From Micromonospora musae (GTDB lineage: Bacteria; Actinomycetota; Actinomycetes; Mycobacteriales; Micromonosporaceae): DNA of 64,000 nt. Position 1 is the first letter of the stretch, and each line of letters begins with the position of its first letter. The translations under genes and the position numbers were made by a program. The stretch covers positions 558,001 to 622,000 of the forward strand of contig NZ_RAZT01000002.1 of NCBI RefSeq assembly GCF_003626635.1, written 5' to 3'. This document shows, in pieces, positions 39,050 to 47,833 of the stretch. Under the pieces are notes generated by a model, which saw only the letters and a list, made by a program, of their open reading frames with translations, had not been told where the DNA came from and searched no databases.

Positions 39050-39957
39050 GCACCGGCACCCTGACGCGGCCACCGGCCGCCGAACAGGCCCGACCGACAC
39101 GCCGCCGCCCCACCCCACAGCGGGTGGTGCTGCACGTCTTCCTCGCCGCGGTGGCGATCGGCTGGCTCTTCCCGGTCCTCTGGGCCGTGCTCACCTCGCT
39201 GCGGTCGTACGAGTACACCGCCAGCCACGGGTACGTCTCGTTCGGCGGCTGGACCATCGACAACTACGTCACGGCGTGGCAGACCGCCGAGTTCGGCAAG
39301 CACTTCCTCAACTCGGTCTACATCACCGTCCCCGCGGTGCTGCTGACCCTCTTCCTCGCCTCCTGCGTGGCCTTCGTCATCGCCCGGTTCAGCTGGAAGA
39401 TCAACCTGGTGCTGCTCGGCCTCTTCACCGCGGCCAACCTGCTCCCCCAGCAGGCCCTGCTCATCCCGCTGTTCCGGCTCTTCACGCAGGTGCCGCTGCC
39501 GGAGTTCATGAGCGACTCGGAGCTGCTCTACGACAGCTACTGGGGCCTGATCCTGATCAACGTCGCGTTCCAGTGCGGCTTCTGCGTCTTCGTGCTCAGC
39601 AACTACATGAAGGCGCTGCCACGCGACCTGTACGAGGCCGCGATGGTCGACGGTGCGAGCATCTGGCGGCAGTACTGGCAGGTGACCATGCCGTTGTGCC
39701 GGCCGGCCCTGGCCGCGCTCGCCACGCTCGAGGTCACCTGGATCTACAACGAGTTCTTCTGGGCCACGGTGCTCATGCGCACCGGCGACAAGTTCCCCGT
39801 GACCAGCTCGCTGAACAACCTGCGCGGCGAGTTCTTCACCGACAACAACCTGGTCTCGGCCGGCAGCGTGCTGGTCGCGATCCCTACTCTGGTGATCTTC
39901 TTCCTGCTCCAGCGGCACTTCGTCCGGGGCCTGACCTTGGGGGCCAGCAAGGGATGA
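39046..39957 (+). CDS. ABC sugar transporter permease (MalG type)
   Basis: 303 residues from ATG 39046, coupled to the previous gene by ATGA and to the next by ATGA. Six membrane helices (VFLAAVAIGWLFPVLWAVLT, VYITVPAVLLTLFLASCVAF, SYWGLILINVAFQCGFCVFV, VLVAIPTLVIFFLLQRHFV). The EAA loop is DLYEAAMVDGASIWRQYWQV. It forms the heterodimeric channel with the 38096-39049 product. Confidence 0.92.
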   Translation: MSTGTLTRPPAAEQARPTRRRPTPQRVVLHVFLAAVAIGWLFPVLWAVLTSLRSYEYTASHGYVSFGGWTIDNYVTAWQTAEFGKHFLNSVYITVPAVLLTLFLASCVAFVIARFSWKINLVLLGLFTAANLLPQQALLIPLFRLFTQVPLPEFMSDSELLYDSYWGLILINVAFQCGFCVFVLSNYMKALPRDLYEAAMVDGASIWRQYWQVTMPLCRPALAALATLEVTWIYNEFFWATVLMRTGDKFPVTSSLNNLRGEFFTDNNLVSAGSVLVAIPTLVIFFLLQRHFVRGLTLGASKG

Positions 39958-42095
39958 GCGTTCTCCACCTGCGCCGCGCGCGGACCAGCCTGGTGCTCGA
40001 CGCGCGCGGTCCGGGGCTGCCCCGGCTCGTGCACTGGGGCGGCGACGTCGGCGACCTCGACGACGACGGCCTGCGCCAGCTCGCCGACGCCACGGTGCCG
40101 CCGGTGGTGCCCAGCAGCTTCGACGCCCCGACGGTGCTCTCCCTGCTGCCCGAGGCGAGCGCCGGTTGGAGCGGCCGGCCGGCGCTGGCCGGGCACCGCG
40201 ACCGCGCCGACTGGTCCACCGCGTTCCGGTTGGACCGGCTGGACGTCGACGACCCGTCGGACGTCGCGGCGCCCGCCCGGGTCGACGTCCACGCCGGCGA
40301 CCCCGACGCGGGGCTGTCGCTGACCGTCGAGCTCACCCTGGACCCGACCGGGCTGGTGCTGCTGCGACACCGGCTGCGCAACGACGGCGCGAGCCCGTAC
40401 GAGCTGCGCGAGCTGACGCCGGTGCTGCCGGTGCCGGCGGTCGCCACCGAACTGCTCGACCTGACCGGCCGGTGGTGCCGGGAGCGCTCACCGCAGCGGC
40501 ACCCGTGGCCGGTGGGCACCTGGGTCCGGGAGGGCCGGCACGGGCGTACCGGCCACGACGCCACGCTGCTCCTGGTCGCCGGTACGGCCGGCTTCGGCTT
40601 CGGCAGCGGCGAGCTGTGGGCGGTGCACACCGCGTGGAGCGGCGACCACGTGACCTTCGCCGAGCGGCGCCCCACCGGCACGGCGACGCTCGGTGGCGGC
40701 GAACTGCTCACCCCGGGCGAGGTGGTGCTCGGCCCCGGCGAGTCGTACGCCACGCCGCTGCTCTACGCGGCCTGGTCCGACACCGGGTTGGACGGGCTCA
40801 GCGACGTCCTGCACACCCACCTGCGGGCCCGCCCGCGGCACCCCCGCACCCCGCGACCGGTCACCCTCAACGTCTGGGAGGCGGTCTACTTCGACCACGA
40901 CCTGGACCGGCTGCGCGCGCTCGCCGACCAGGCGGCCGAGGTCGGCGTCGAACGGTTCGTGCTGGACGACGGCTGGTTCCGGGGCCGGCGCGCCGACACC
41001 GCCGGGCTCGGCGACTGGTACGTCGACGAGGGCGTCTGGCCCGACGGCCTGCACCCGCTGATCGAGCACGTCACCAAGCTCGGGCTCCAGTTCGGTCTCT
41101 GGGTCGAGCCGGAGATGGTCAATCCGGACTCGGACCTGTTCCGCGACCACCCCGAGTGGGTGCTCGCCACCCCCGGACGGCTGCCCCTGTCGTGGCGCAA
41201 CCAGCAGGTGCTCGACCTGGCCCAGCCCGGGGCGTACGCGTACCTGCTGGAGCGGCTGGACGCGCTGCTCACCGAGCATCCCGGGATCAGCTACCTGAAG
41301 TGGGACCACAACCGGGACCTCGCCGAGGCGGGCCACCACGGCCGGCCCGGGGTGCACGCGCAGACCGAGGCGGTCTACCGCCTCCTCGACGAGCTGCGCC
41401 GCCGCCACCGGAGCGTGGAGATCGAGAGCTGCGCCTCCGGCGGTGCCCGGGTCGACCTGGAGATCCTCGCCCGTACCGACCGGGTCTGGGCCAGCGACTG
41501 CAACGACGCCCTGGAGCGGCTCGCCATCCAGCGCTGGACGGGGCTGCTGCTCCCGCCGGAGCTGGTCGGCAGCCACATCGGCCCGGAGCGCTCGCACACC
41601 ACCAACCGGGTGCACGATCTCGGTTTCCGGGCCGCGGTGGCGTTCTTCGGCCACTACGGCATCGAGTGGGACATCGCCTCGATCAGCCCGGTGCAGCGCG
41701 CCGAGCTGGCCTCCTGGGTGGCGCTGCACAAGCGGCTGCGCCCGCTGCTGCACACCGGCCGTACGGTCCGGGTGGAGCACCCCGATCCGGCGGTCTGGGC
41801 ACACGGCGTGGTCGCCCCCGACGGCTCCCGGGCGGTGTACGCGGTCAGCCGGCTGACCACCTCCGTGGCCCAGGTTCCGGGCGCGCTCCGGCTGCCCGGC
41901 CTGGACCGGCGACGCCGCTACACGGTGCGGCCGGCCGAGGGCGTACCGGCGCCGGCGACGATGCAGCGGACCGAGCCGGGCTGGCTGCCGACCGGGGTGA
42001 CCCTCACCGGGGCCGCGCTGGGCAGCGTGGGCCTGCAGCTGCCGGCCCTGCACCCCGAGCAGGCGCTGTTGCTGGAGGCCAGCGCGGTCGACTGA
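39954..42095 (+). CDS. alpha-galactosidase, GH36
   Basis: 713 residues from ATG 39954 (ATGA overlap with the permease). An N-terminal beta-supersandwich (VLLRHRLRNDGASPYELREL, WCRERSPQRHPWPVGTWVRE) precedes the catalytic barrel: RPVTLNVWEAVYFDHDLDRL, FVLDDGWFRGRRADTAGLGD, GLQFGLWVEPEMVNPDSDLF, nucleophile D451 in LKWDHNRDLAE, and acid/base D515 in RVWASDCNDALERL. A C-terminal beta domain ends the protein. No signal peptide: it hydrolyses imported alpha-galactosides such as melibiose or raffinose-type sugars in the cytoplasm, beside GH42 for beta-galactosides. Confidence 0.95.
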   Translation: MSVLHLRRARTSLVLDARGPGLPRLVHWGGDVGDLDDDGLRQLADATVPPVVPSSFDAPTVLSLLPEASAGWSGRPALAGHRDRADWSTAFRLDRLDVDDPSDVAAPARVDVHAGDPDAGLSLTVELTLDPTGLVLLRHRLRNDGASPYELRELTPVLPVPAVATELLDLTGRWCRERSPQRHPWPVGTWVREGRHGRTGHDATLLLVAGTAGFGFGSGELWAVHTAWSGDHVTFAERRPTGTATLGGGELLTPGEVVLGPGESYATPLLYAAWSDTGLDGLSDVLHTHLRARPRHPRTPRPVTLNVWEAVYFDHDLDRLRALADQAAEVGVERFVLDDGWFRGRRADTAGLGDWYVDEGVWPDGLHPLIEHVTKLGLQFGLWVEPEMVNPDSDLFRDHPEWVLATPGRLPLSWRNQQVLDLAQPGAYAYLLERLDALLTEHPGISYLKWDHNRDLAEAGHHGRPGVHAQTEAVYRLLDELRRRHRSVEIESCASGGARVDLEILARTDRVWASDCNDALERLAIQRWTGLLLPPELVGSHIGPERSHTTNRVHDLGFRAAVAFFGHYGIEWDIASISPVQRAELASWVALHKRLRPLLHTGRTVRVEHPDPAVWAHGVVAPDGSRAVYAVSRLTTSVAQVPGALRLPGLDRRRRYTVRPAEGVPAPATMQRTEPGWLPTGVTLTGAALGSVGLQLPALHPEQALLLEASAVD

Positions 42096-42122
42096 TTTTT
42101 TTCGAAGAATCTCGGCCGGGTA

Positions 42123-42150
42123 TGTCGAGACGGCGGGCCGCTGCTTCTAC
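42123..42150 (+). promoter_or_regulatory. candidate ECF42-type promoter before the YCII gene
   Basis: TGTCGA at 42123-42128 matches the -35 motif I recall for ECF42 sigma factors; a CTAC lies 18 bases further on, where a CGA/CT-type -10 would be. It is 50-80 bases before the YCII start. Only the -35 match is strong. Confidence 0.4.
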
Positions 42151-42200
42151 CTCAGGGTGAGAGCACCGAGAATGAGGTGCGCAGGCGTGAGGAGCCGACC

Positions 42201-42602
42201 GTGAAGTACATGTTGCTGATGCAGTTCAGCGCCGCCGGGACCGAGTTCCCCCCGATCGGGACGTGGACGCCGGAGGAGATCCAGGCGCACATCGCCTTCA
42301 TGGGCGACGTCAACGCCAAGCTGATGGCGGACGGGGAGTGGGTGCAGGGCGAGGGGCTCGGCGGCCCGGAGCAGACCCGGATCGTCCGGGCCGGCGAGGG
42401 CGGCGTGCCGGTGGTGACCGAGGGGCCGTTCCCGGAGACGAAGGAGTTCCTCGCCGGCTGGTGGATCGTCGACTGTGAGAACCCCCGACGGGCCGCGGAG
42501 ATCGCCGCGTTCATCTCCACCGCCCCCGGCCCGGGTGGCCGCCCACTGAACATGCCGATCGAGGTGCACCCGGTGATGTCCGCCCCGCCGCAGGAGCTGT
42601 GA
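42201..42602 (+). CDS. YCII/DGPF-domain protein partner of an ECF sigma factor
   Basis: 133 residues from GTG 42201, with GAGGAG upstream. The domain opens KYMLLMQFSAAG, has AHIAFMGDVNAKLMADGEWV, GEGLGGPEQTRIVR, the family motif VVTEGPFPETKEFLAGWWIV and ends AAFISTAPGPGG. YCII-related proteins of this type are conserved next to ECF42 sigma genes; their biochemical role is not settled. The sigma gene follows at once in the same frame. Confidence 0.9.
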   Translation: MKYMLLMQFSAAGTEFPPIGTWTPEEIQAHIAFMGDVNAKLMADGEWVQGEGLGGPEQTRIVRAGEGGVPVVTEGPFPETKEFLAGWWIVDCENPRRAAEIAAFISTAPGPGGRPLNMPIEVHPVMSAPPQEL

Positions 42603-42605
42603 CGG

Positions 42606-43877
42606 CTGGCCACCATCGACCGACGCACCGAGGACCTGCTGCGCGAGCTGGCGCCGCAGGTCCTCGGCGTGCTCGCCCGGCGCTTCGGTGACTTCGCCGC
42701 CGCCGAGGACGCCGTCCAGGAGGCGCTGCTCGCCGCGACCGTCCAGTGGCCGGACGAGGGGGTGCCGACGAACCCGCGTGGCTGGCTGATCCAGGTCGGG
42801 TACCGGCGGATGATCGAACTGGTCCGCGCGGAGACCGCCCGGCGCGGCCGGGAGGAGCTGGTGGCGCGGCGCGAGCCGGACGACCGGCGGGCGGCCCCGG
42901 CCGCGGACGAGCAGCTGCTCGCCGAGCGGGACGACACCCTGATTCTGCTCTTCCTCTGCTGCCATCCGGCGCTCTCCCCCACCTCGGCCATCGCGCTCAC
43001 CCTGCGTGCGGTCGGCGGCCTGAGCACCGCCGAGATCGCCCACGCGTTCCTGGTCCCGGAGGCCACGATGGCCCAGCGCATCAGCCGCGCCAAGCAGCGG
43101 ATCAGGGACTCCGGCCTGCCGTTCCGGATGCCCGACGACGCCGACCGCGGTCAGCGGCTGGCCGCCGTCCGGCACGTGCTCTACCTGATCCTCACCGAGG
43201 GGCACACCAGCAGCGCCGGGCCGGAGCTGCGTCGGGTGGACCTCTCGGCGGAGGCGATCCGGCTGACCCGGGCGCTGCACGACCGGCTGCCCGACGACAG
43301 TGAGACGGCCGGGCTGCTGGCGCTGATGCTGCTCACCGAGGCGCGCAGCCCGGCGCGTACCGGGCCGTCGGGTGAGCTGATCTCCCTGGCCGAGCAGGAC
43401 CGCAGCCGGTGGGACGCGACGGCCATCGCCGAGGGCGTCGCGCTGGTCACCCACGCGCTGCCCCGCGGGCCCGTCGGGCCGTACCAGCTCCAGGCCGCCA
43501 TCGCCGCGCTGCACGACGAGGCGCCCTCGGCCGAGCGCACCGACTGGCCGCAGATCCTCGCCCTGTACGAGGTGCTCGAACGGCAGTCGGGCAGCCCGGT
43601 GGTGGCGCTCAACCGCGCGGTGGCGACCGCCATGGTGCACGGGCCGGAAGCCGGCCTGGCCGCCCTGGCCGGGCTCGCGGACGATCCCCGGCTGGCCGGG
43701 CACCACCGGTTGCACGCCGCCCGCGCCCACCTGTACGAGATGGCGGGCGAGCGCGACCGCGCGGTCGCCGACTACCGGGCGGCGGCGGGCCGGACGAACA
43801 GCCTGCCCGAGCAGCGGTACCTGACCATGCGGGCCGCCCGGCTGGCCACGGTGGAGACCGCACCGAACGACGAGTGA
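42606..43877 (+). CDS. ECF42-type RNA polymerase sigma factor
   Basis: Sigma region 2 (LARRFGDFAAAEDAVQEALL, NPRGWLIQVGYRRMIELVRA), region 4 (LTLRAVGGLSTAEIAHAFLV, EATMAQRISRAKQRI) and a C-terminal TPR-like extension of about 200 residues (LALYEVLERQSGSPVVALNR, AARAHLYEMAGERDRAVADY) identify the ECF42 group. Family similarity continues upstream of the first usual start (GTG 42669) through DRRTEDLLRELAPQVLG, but there is no ATG, GTG or TTG between the YCII stop at 42602 and 42669. I therefore mark a possible CTG start at 42606; a base-level indel is an alternative. Length is about 423 residues from 42606, 402 from 42669. Confidence 0.85.
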   Translation: MATIDRRTEDLLRELAPQVLGVLARRFGDFAAAEDAVQEALLAATVQWPDEGVPTNPRGWLIQVGYRRMIELVRAETARRGREELVARREPDDRRAAPAADEQLLAERDDTLILLFLCCHPALSPTSAIALTLRAVGGLSTAEIAHAFLVPEATMAQRISRAKQRIRDSGLPFRMPDDADRGQRLAAVRHVLYLILTEGHTSSAGPELRRVDLSAEAIRLTRALHDRLPDDSETAGLLALMLLTEARSPARTGPSGELISLAEQDRSRWDATAIAEGVALVTHALPRGPVGPYQLQAAIAALHDEAPSAERTDWPQILALYEVLERQSGSPVVALNRAVATAMVHGPEAGLAALAGLADDPRLAGHHRLHAARAHLYEMAGERDRAVADYRAAAGRTNSLPEQRYLTMRAARLATVETAPNDE

Positions 43878-43888
43878 CGAGGTACGAC

Positions 43889-44209
43889 ATGGCGTACGTC
43901 CTGCTGGGCATCGCGATCGCGGCCGAGGTGATGGCCACCAGCCTGCTCAAGGCCACCGAGGGGTTCACCCGGCTCTGGCCGACCCTGGCCTGCCTCGGCG
44001 GCTACGGGCTGGCGTTCGTGCTGCTGTCGCAGGCGGTGAAGCAGATCCCTGTCGGCGTCGCGTACGCCCTCTGGTCGGGGTTGGGGACCGCCACGATCGT
44101 CGCGATCGGCGCGGTCTTCCTCGGTGAACCGGTCGGTGCGGTGAAGCTCGTCGGCATCGCATTGATCATCGCGGGGGTGGTGATCGTGAACCTGAACGGC
44201 GCTCACTGA
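43889..44209 (+). CDS. SMR-family multidrug/guanidinium exporter
   Basis: 106 residues from ATG 43889, with GAGG upstream, 11 bases after the sigma stop. Four membrane helices: VLLGIAIAAEVMATSLLKAT with the essential E13, LACLGGYGLAFVLLSQAVKQ, VAYALWSGLGTATIVAIGAV and VKLVGIALIIAGVVIVNL. Dual-topology SMR dimers exchange protons for quaternary cations or guanidinium. The GLGT segment is closer to the EmrE/QacE drug subtype than to the Gdx type, but this is a soft call. It may be co-transcribed with the ECF gene. Confidence 0.92.
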   Translation: MAYVLLGIAIAAEVMATSLLKATEGFTRLWPTLACLGGYGLAFVLLSQAVKQIPVGVAYALWSGLGTATIVAIGAVFLGEPVGAVKLVGIALIIAGVVIVNLNGAH

Positions 44210-44307
44210 CCCGGATCGGCGATTCACCCCAAACCGGAACGTAGGGTTGATCCCGGCCCGACCGGGTATCCGGGGATGATCCGCCGGTGGGTAAGGAGGG
44301 CTGCCAC

Positions 44308-45270
44308 ATGGTCAGCGTTGGCTACACCCTGTTGTGCGAGCAGGCCGGGCCGAAGGAGCTGGTCGACCACGCGATACGGGCGGAGGCGGCCGGCTTCGAC
44401 CAGCTGGTGATCTCCGACCACTACTACCCCTGGCTGGACTCGCAGGGCCACTCCCCGTACGCCTGGTCGGTGCTGGGCGCGGTGGCGCACGCCACCAGTC
44501 GGGTCGAGCTGATGTCGTTCGTCACCTGCCCGCTCCGCCGCTACCACCCGGCCGTGGTAGCCCAGAAGGCCAGCACCGTCGGGCTGCTCTCCGACGGCCG
44601 GTTCACCCTCGGCCTCGGCGCGGGCGAGAACCTCAACGAACACGTGGTCGGCGAGTGGCCACACGTGCAGCAGCGGCACGAGATGTTCGAGGAGGCGCTG
44701 CAGATCATCCGCCCGCTGCTCAACGGCGAGACGCTGACCTTCTCCGGCAACCACTTCGAGGTGCCCGACGCGTACGTCTGGGACCGCCCGGAGACCCCGG
44801 TGCCGATGGCGGTCGCCGCCTCCGGTCCGCAGTCGGCCAGCCTCGCCGCCGAGTACGGCGACGGCCTCATCGCCACCGAGCCCGATCCGCAGATCATCCA
44901 GCTCTACGAGGACGCGGGCGGCGGCGGGCGCAACCGCTACGGCCAGCTGATGGTCTGCTACGGCCCGGACGAGGCCGAGTGCCGCAAGCTCGCACACGAA
45001 CAGTTCCGCTGGTTCGGGATGGGATGGCGGGTGATGCCCGACCTGCCCAACCCGGGGTCGTTCGCCGCCGCCACCCAGTTCGTCCGCGAGGAGGACGTGG
45101 CGCAGGGGATCACCTGCGGTCCGGACGTCGACCGGCACGTCGAGGCGTTCCGGGCCTTCGTCGAGGCCGGCTACACCCACGTGGCCCTCGTCCAGGTGGG
45201 TGGCGACCGCCAGCCGATGTTCCTGGACTGGGCTCAGGAACAGCTCCTGCCCCGCCTGCGCGAACTGTGA
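44308..45270 (+). CDS. F420-dependent LLM-class oxidoreductase
   Basis: 320 residues from ATG 44308, with AAGGAGG upstream. The luciferase-like barrel matches the TIGR03557/FGD-like group: VGYTLLCEQAGPKELVDHAI, DQLVISDHYYPWLDSQGHSP, AWSVLGAVAHATSRVELMSF, VTCPLRRYHPAVVAQKASTV, FTLGLGAGENLNEHVVG, MAVAASGPQSASLAAEYGDG. The enzyme probably uses coenzyme F420, which mycobacteria and micromonosporas make. The substrate is unknown; glucose-6-phosphate dehydrogenase relatives share this fold. A small membrane-protein gene follows after 37 bases. Confidence 0.9.
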   Translation: MVSVGYTLLCEQAGPKELVDHAIRAEAAGFDQLVISDHYYPWLDSQGHSPYAWSVLGAVAHATSRVELMSFVTCPLRRYHPAVVAQKASTVGLLSDGRFTLGLGAGENLNEHVVGEWPHVQQRHEMFEEALQIIRPLLNGETLTFSGNHFEVPDAYVWDRPETPVPMAVAASGPQSASLAAEYGDGLIATEPDPQIIQLYEDAGGGGRNRYGQLMVCYGPDEAECRKLAHEQFRWFGMGWRVMPDLPNPGSFAAATQFVREEDVAQGITCGPDVDRHVEAFRAFVEAGYTHVALVQVGGDRQPMFLDWAQEQLLPRLREL

Positions 45271-45307
45271 ACCGGTCGACGACGAAGCGCCCGACGGAGG
45301 GATTGCG

Positions 45308-45427
45308 GTGCGAATCGGCAATGTGGAGGTCCGCCCGCTCGGCGGTGGGCTCGGCTGCCTGCTGATGATCCTCTTCTCGGTGCTCGCCTCGGTGCTGCTC
45401 ACCGTCCTGGTCAACGTGCTGCTCTGA
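45308..45427 (+). CDS. 39-residue membrane protein
   Basis: GTG 45308 has GGAGGG seven bases upstream. Residues are RIGNVEVRPLGGGLGCLLMI, then a single hydrophobic helix LFSVLASVLLTVLVNVLL ending at the stop. The RPLGGGLGC turn before one membrane helix is a pattern I associate with tiny conserved actinobacterial membrane proteins of unknown function. The tight spacing to the F420 oxidoreductase gene suggests co-transcription. Confidence 0.65.
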   Translation: MRIGNVEVRPLGGGLGCLLMILFSVLASVLLTVLVNVLL

Positions 45428-45488
45428 CCCGTGCGGTCGGCCGGGTCGGTCCGTGACGCGCCACGGCGGGGCGCGGGCCGGCAGGCGG

Positions 45489-46286
45489 TCAGGCGGGCTT
45501 CAGCTCCACCTCGGCGACCAACGGGTAGTGGTCCGAGGCGTGCTCCGCGACGCCACCCCGGACCACCCGGACCTCCCGCACCCGAGCGGCCAGCGCCGGG
45601 GAGCCGAGCAGGTAGTCCAGCCGCATCGCGACGAACTCCGCCCCGCCGTGCCAGGTCGGCACGGTGTGCCCGTCGTCCGGCCCGCCGAAGGCCCGTTGCA
45701 GGTCGACCAGGCCCGCGCCGAGCAGCACGCCCACCGCCCGGGTGTCCGCCGTGCGCCCGTCGCGGCGCAGGTGCCGGCGGCGGTACCTCGGCTGGAGCCG
45801 GCTCAGCTGCTCGGTGTGGTCCGTCGCCGGGTCCAGCGCGTTCAGGTCGCCACCGACCACGGTCAGCTCACCCGGCGCCCGCCGGACGGCGCGTACCAGC
45901 CAGTCCACCTCGACCCGCCGCCAGCCGCCCGAGTACGGGGTCAGATGCGCACCGAGCACGGTGAGCGCCCCCGCGTCGGTGCCGAGCACGACCCGGCCCG
46001 CCGCGTGGTGGAACGGCCGACGCAACGGGGCCGCCGCGAGCGTACGCAGCGGTGGGCGGACGAGCACCGCCACCGGCTGTCCCAGGCAGCTGGGCGCCCG
46101 GTGCGGGCGCAGGCCCAGCCGGTCGGCGAAGCCGGCCAGCACCCGGTCGTCGAAGCCGCGCAGCTCCTGCAGGAGCAGCACGTCCGGCCGCTGCGCGTCG
46201 ATCAGCTCGACGATCTCGTCCCGCCGGTCGGAGCCGTCGCCGTCCCGACCACCGGTGCGGATGTTCCAGGTCATCACGCGCAGCAC
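45489..46286 (-). CDS. EEP-family (endonuclease/exonuclease/phosphatase) hydrolase
   Basis: 265 residues from GTG 46286, three bases after the PAP2 gene. Motifs of the metal-dependent EEP fold: VMTWNIRTGGRDGDGSDRRD, LLLQELRGFDDRVLAGFADR, VLGAHLTPYSGGW, VVGGDLNALDPA, and the terminal SDHYPLVAEV with the catalytic Asp-His pair. There is no signal peptide. Substrates in this fold range from DNA to phosphoinositides and sphingomyelin; here it is the last gene of an operon of membrane-lipid genes, so a phosphodiester in lipid metabolism is a reasonable guess. Confidence 0.88.
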   Translation of the reverse strand: MLRVMTWNIRTGGRDGDGSDRRDEIVELIDAQRPDVLLLQELRGFDDRVLAGFADRLGLRPHRAPSCLGQPVAVLVRPPLRTLAAAPLRRPFHHAAGRVVLGTDAGALTVLGAHLTPYSGGWRRVEVDWLVRAVRRAPGELTVVGGDLNALDPATDHTEQLSRLQPRYRRRHLRRDGRTADTRAVGVLLGAGLVDLQRAFGGPDDGHTVPTWHGGAEFVAMRLDYLLGSPALAARVREVRVVRGGVAEHASDHYPLVAEVELKPA

Positions 46287-46289
46287 GAT

Positions 46290-47780
46290 TCACTCCGTTC
46301 GGACGGCCCTGACCAGCTCGTCGTCGAGGGTGTGCACGTCCTCCGCCTCGATGCTCGGCCGGTTGCCCTCGTGCACGTCGGCGTTGGGCCGGATGACCCA
46401 GTACAGCAGGCCGATCCAGAGCGCGCTGAGCAGGATGGCGCCCATGAAGTCGGTGGGGTGGTGCATGCCCCGGTAGATCCGGGAGGTGGCCACCCCGAGC
46501 GGCATGAGCACGGCGAGCGCCACGGTCAGCCACCGCCACCACCGGTCGGTGCGGGCCATGACCAGCACGGCGATCGCCGCGTAGAGGCAGATCGTGGCGG
46601 CGATGTGACCGGACGGGAACGACGACGTCGGCATCGGCCCGTCCAGGTTCTCCACCGGCGGGCGGGGCCGGTCGACCGCGTGGGCGCTCGCCAGGAAGAG
46701 GCTCAGCTCGCCGAACATGGCCAGCGCCACGAAGAGCACGGGCCGCCACCGTCGCCACACGGCGAGCACCAGCGGGCAGAACACCAGCGAGACGAGCAGG
46801 ACCGCGTGGGTGTCGCCGAACTTGCTCCACCACCAGCTCAGCTCGGTCAGCGCCGGGGTGTGCCGCTGTGCGAACCAGCGCGGCACCTCGGCGTCGAGGG
46901 TGGCCAGGAACGACCCGCCGGCGTGGTAGCTGACGTACATGCCGAAGCCGTAGAGCGCCCCGAAGACCAGCACCCACCCGACGAGGAGTTCGGCCACGGC
47001 CGAGCGGGGGTGCTCCAGCACGTGCTCCTCGGCCGGGGCGGGGGCGATGTCGTGCCCCACCTCGGGCTCCAGCCCCTCCGCCAGCGGTGGCGCCGGCCGG
47101 CCCCGCTCGCGCCGCCACAGCCGGAAGGCGTACGCGGTCATGCCGAGCCAGGCCGCGCCGAGCAGCCACCCGGCGAGCACGTCGGAGACGAAGTGCACGC
47201 CGAGCGCGATGCGGGTCAGCCCGATGAGGGCCACCAGCGCGGCGACCACGGCGATGGCGGGCCGACGCCAGCGGGGCGCCAGCGCCGGGAGGAAGACCAG
47301 CAGCAGCGCGCCGTACGCCACGAACGATCCCAGGGCGTGCCCGCTGGGGAAGCTGTTGCCGGGTGCGCTGGCCACCGGCACGTCGACGATCGGCCGGAGC
47401 CGGCCGACCAGCGTCTTCAGCGACGGGTCGAGGATCAGCCCGCCCACCCCGGTGACGATCAGGTAGACGGCCAACCGGGGCTGCCGGCGGATGAGCAACC
47501 CGACCACGGCGATGGTGACCAGCCAGATCAGGACCGGTCGTCCACCGAGGTCGGTGACCGCCTGGAGCACCGTGACCACGGGGCCGTGCGGCGCGACGAG
47601 GTCGTTGAACCACTCCGCTACCGCACGGTCCGCGCTGTAGAGCGGGCTCCACCGGAACCGGACCAGCATGAGCAGCAGTCCGAACGCGACGCCGGCGCCG
47701 GTGACCAGCGCCAGCCCGGCGACGCTCCGCTCGGCGAAATGTCCGACAGGTCGCCGCAGCACCGATCTGACCGCCGTCAC
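46290..47780 (-). CDS. membrane protein with two tandem PAP2 phosphatase domains
   Basis: 496 residues from GTG 47780, with GGGAGG upstream; about 12 membrane segments. Domain 1: KTLVGRLRPI, NSFPSGHALGSF, RIALGVHFVSDVLAG. Domain 2: HAVDRPRPPVENL, SSFPSGHIAATI, SRIYRGMHHPTDFMGA. Both carry the phosphatase triad (R-P, PSGH, R-x5-H-x3-D), so both can be active. A cytoplasmic linker near 240-270 (LEPEVGHDIAPAPAEEH) joins the halves. Single-domain PAP2 proteins of about 220 residues are the norm. It lies between BrkB-like and EEP genes in one minus-strand operon. Confidence 0.9.
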   Translation of the reverse strand: MTAVRSVLRRPVGHFAERSVAGLALVTGAGVAFGLLLMLVRFRWSPLYSADRAVAEWFNDLVAPHGPVVTVLQAVTDLGGRPVLIWLVTIAVVGLLIRRQPRLAVYLIVTGVGGLILDPSLKTLVGRLRPIVDVPVASAPGNSFPSGHALGSFVAYGALLLVFLPALAPRWRRPAIAVVAALVALIGLTRIALGVHFVSDVLAGWLLGAAWLGMTAYAFRLWRRERGRPAPPLAEGLEPEVGHDIAPAPAEEHVLEHPRSAVAELLVGWVLVFGALYGFGMYVSYHAGGSFLATLDAEVPRWFAQRHTPALTELSWWWSKFGDTHAVLLVSLVFCPLVLAVWRRWRPVLFVALAMFGELSLFLASAHAVDRPRPPVENLDGPMPTSSFPSGHIAATICLYAAIAVLVMARTDRWWRWLTVALAVLMPLGVATSRIYRGMHHPTDFMGAILLSALWIGLLYWVIRPNADVHEGNRPSIEAEDVHTLDDELVRAVRTE

Positions 47781-47833
47781 CCCGCACCTCCCTGGTCGCT
47801 CTGGGAGGCGGCTTTACCCGGTTCGCGCGACGC

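Noticed and set aside
36664..39957. 1097-codon frame over the sugar-transport operon
   Set aside because: Only its 3' part (from 39046) is the real permease; the rest is an out-of-frame shadow of the binding protein and first permease.
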